Source: JAICXG01 sp963801255
GTDB taxonomy: Bacteria > Verrucomicrobiota > Verrucomicrobiia > Chthoniobacterales > UBA10450
Assembly: GCA_963801255.1 (NCBI GenBank)
Contig: CAWDEC010000006.1
Coordinates: 310,001-374,000, forward strand
Reading direction: 5' to 3'
DNA: 64,000 nucleotides
In this document: positions 62,791 to 64,000 of the stretch, in pieces
Position numbering within the stretch: position 1 is the first letter of the stretch
How the letters are laid out: every line of letters begins with the position of its first letter
The notes under the pieces: model-generated
The model's database searches: none
The model's input: only the letters and a program-made list of their open reading frames with translations
What the model was told of the DNA's origin: nothing
Program-made: the position numbers and the translations under genes

Positions 62791-63243
62791 ATGGAGGTGA
62801 GCGGCACGATCGATAAAATCCTCTGCCAAAAAAGCGGCGAGATTTGGTCTGTGCATCCCGACACCTCCGTTTACGACGCCATTAAACTGATGGCGGAAAA
62901 AAATGTCGGCGCTCTGCTCGTGATGGAGAACGATCAACTCTCGGGCATTGTTTCCGAGCGCGATTACTCGCGAAAGGTCGTGCTTCGCGGCAAGACTTCG
63001 CGGAACACGATCGTGCGCGAAATCATGACCACCGAACTCACCACCGCTCATCCGCGCGAGACGGTCGAAGAATGCCTCCGCTTCATGACCGATAAACGCA
63101 TCCGACATTTACCGGTCGTGAGCGATGGCGAATTGCGTGGCGTGATTTCGATCGGCGACCTTGTTAAGGAGGTCATTTCCTCGCAAAGCGCCACCCTCGA
63201 GCAGTTGCGGGATTACATTTCCGGCGGCTATCCGTCCGCCTAA
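62791..63243 (+). CDS. Two-CBS-domain protein
   Basis: A 150-residue Bateman module. The first CBS domain (about 10-65) has VHPDTSVYDAIKLMAEKNVGALLV and GIVSERDYSRKVVL. The second (about 75-130) has IMTTELTTAHPRETVEECLRFM, IRHLPVVSDGELRGVISIGDLVKEV. Such stand-alone pairs bind adenine nucleotides and act as energy sensors; the partner is unknown. ATG 62791 was chosen over a TTG at 62755 because relatives start just before the first CBS. It overlaps the convergent pyrC stop by 4 nt. Confidence 0.88.
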   Translation: MEVSGTIDKILCQKSGEIWSVHPDTSVYDAIKLMAEKNVGALLVMENDQLSGIVSERDYSRKVVLRGKTSRNTIVREIMTTELTTAHPRETVEECLRFMTDKRIRHLPVVSDGELRGVISIGDLVKEVISSQSATLEQLRDYISGGYPSA

Positions 63244-64000
63244 ACTCGCCAGACGGTTTCACCCCTAACGATCGTCCGGATCGCGCGACCCTTTAGCGTC
63301 CAGCCATCAAAAGGAGTGTTGCGCGAGGCCGATTGAAAGGCGTTTGCCTCGACCGTCCATTCCTTTGCGGGATCGATCAGGGTCACATCCGCTGCCGCGC
63401 CGACCGACAACGTTCCTGCCTCCAGCCCTAACAATCGCGCCGGGTTCGCCGTCAGCATCGCAATCAAGCGCGACAGATCGATGACCTTGCGCTTATGCAC
63501 CAGCAAATCGAGAAACAATCCCAACTCTGTTTCCAGGCCGACAATCCCGAAAGGCGCGCGATCGAATTCTACCTCCTTCTCGAATCCAGCGTGCGGAGCG
63601 TGGTCACTCGCTAAAATCTCGATCGTGCCGTCGGCGATTCCTTCCAGCAAAGCGTCAATGTCCTGCTCGGTTCGCACGGGCGGATTCATCTTGAAGTTGG
63701 TGTCGAAATTCTGAATCGACTCATCCGTCAGGGCGATGTGGTGCGGACACACTTCGCCGCTGATCTTTACCCCGCGCCTCCGTGCTTCGCGCAGAAGCCG
63801 CACGCTTCCCGCAGCGCTGAGGTGCTGACAATGAATCCAATGATCGCAGCATTCCGCGAGTAATACGTCTCGCGCCACAATCGCTTCCTCGCCCGCACTC
63901 GGCCAGCCGGGCAAGCCGAGCAGCGTGCTCCAATAACCTTCGTGCACGACGCCGTTGCCGACGAGGTTATAATCCTGGCAATGATCCAGCACCGGCACGC
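63240..64000 (-). CDS. pyrC: Dihydroorotase, C-terminal part (cut by window end)
   Basis: A C-terminal fragment of about 253 residues of a type I dihydroorotase, the pyrimidine-synthesis enzyme that cyclises carbamoyl-aspartate. It shows HCQHLS (zinc-ligand His), GVKISGEVCPHHIALTDE (second His), FKMNPPVR, ILASDHAPH (catalytic Asp) and FGIVGLETELGL, then LLGLEAGTLSVGAAADVTLID and a C-terminal GRAIRTIVRGETVWR. The start and the HxH motif lie beyond position 64000. Inactive PyrC-like paralogues exist, but the motifs here are complete for this part. Confidence 0.92.
   Translation of the reverse strand, partial: VPVLDHCQDYNLVGNGVVHEGYWSTLLGLPGWPSAGEEAIVARDVLLAECCDHWIHCQHLSAAGSVRLLREARRRGVKISGEVCPHHIALTDESIQNFDTNFKMNPPVRTEQDIDALLEGIADGTIEILASDHAPHAGFEKEVEFDRAPFGIVGLETELGLFLDLLVHKRKVIDLSRLIAMLTANPARLLGLEAGTLSVGAAADVTLIDPAKEWTVEANAFQSASRNTPFDGWTLKGRAIRTIVRGETVWRV

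Noticed and set aside
1..64000. CRISPR arrays, insertion sequences, prophage or rRNA genes.
   Set aside because: No regularly spaced repeats, transposase, integrase, phage structural genes or rRNA sequence were seen.

Overview
The window is GC-rich, gene-dense bacterial DNA. It most likely comes from a soil-type Verrucomicrobiota (Chthoniobacterales-like). The best taxonomic marker is the 51-residue basic protein at 2166-2321, which matches a small family I know only from Verrucomicrobia and Chlamydiae. The Gram-negative envelope genes (TolC-type protein, ADP/GDP-heptose genes, YkuD L,D-transpeptidases) fit. The placement is inference.

Layout. 1-7.98 kb: a lipid-linked-sugar glycosyltransferase, the small basic protein, an rRNA pseudouridine synthase, and a divergent ybbP-ybbA / tesA-SDR locus. 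8-16.6 kb (minus strand): a thiol-redox block (redoxin, DsbD-like reductase), a cupin, then an operon of two OPT-family transporters with a membrane thioredoxin-fold protein between them. 16.8-23.3 kb: an L,D-transpeptidase, RecQ, and a TetR-controlled drug/solute efflux operon. 23.4-30.7 kb: an exported hypothetical protein, tRNA-His, a coiled-coil/TPR protein, aconitase coupled to a peroxiredoxin, and a second L,D-transpeptidase. 30.7-35 kb: a processive GT2 and a hybrid histidine kinase, divergent. 35-56 kb: a long polysaccharide/envelope region with heptose genes (gmhA, hddA), two alkaline-phosphatase-superfamily enzymes, glycosyltransferases, an adaptor plus TolC pair, a flippase, a very large glycosyltransferase fusion, two sulfotransferases flanking a glycosidase-like protein, and a halogenase-like flavoenzyme. 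56.7-64 kb: a stand-alone adenylation enzyme, hddC, sufCBD, a CBS-domain protein and the C-terminal part of dihydroorotase.

Two observations stand out. First, the gene at 13829-14611 looks like a selenoprotein. An in-frame TGA replaces the first Cys of a WCPxC thioredoxin-type active site, and a stem-loop meeting the bacterial SECIS geometry begins directly after it. Second, the 9-mer GCCTAACGA occurs 35 times (both strands, counted by eye), about 0.9 per kb in the first 38.6 kb and then not once exactly in the remaining 25 kb. It falls in and between genes, in different reading frames, and at starts and stops. It behaves like a DNA-level signal such as an uptake sequence or Chi-like word.

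How the genes work together. The 35-56 kb genes plausibly build, decorate (heptose, acyl, sulfate) and export a surface glycan. The 8-14.6 kb genes handle thiol redox at the membrane. sufCBD, aconitase and the peroxiredoxin concern Fe-S assembly and its protection. All counts and motifs were read by eye; no database search was possible.
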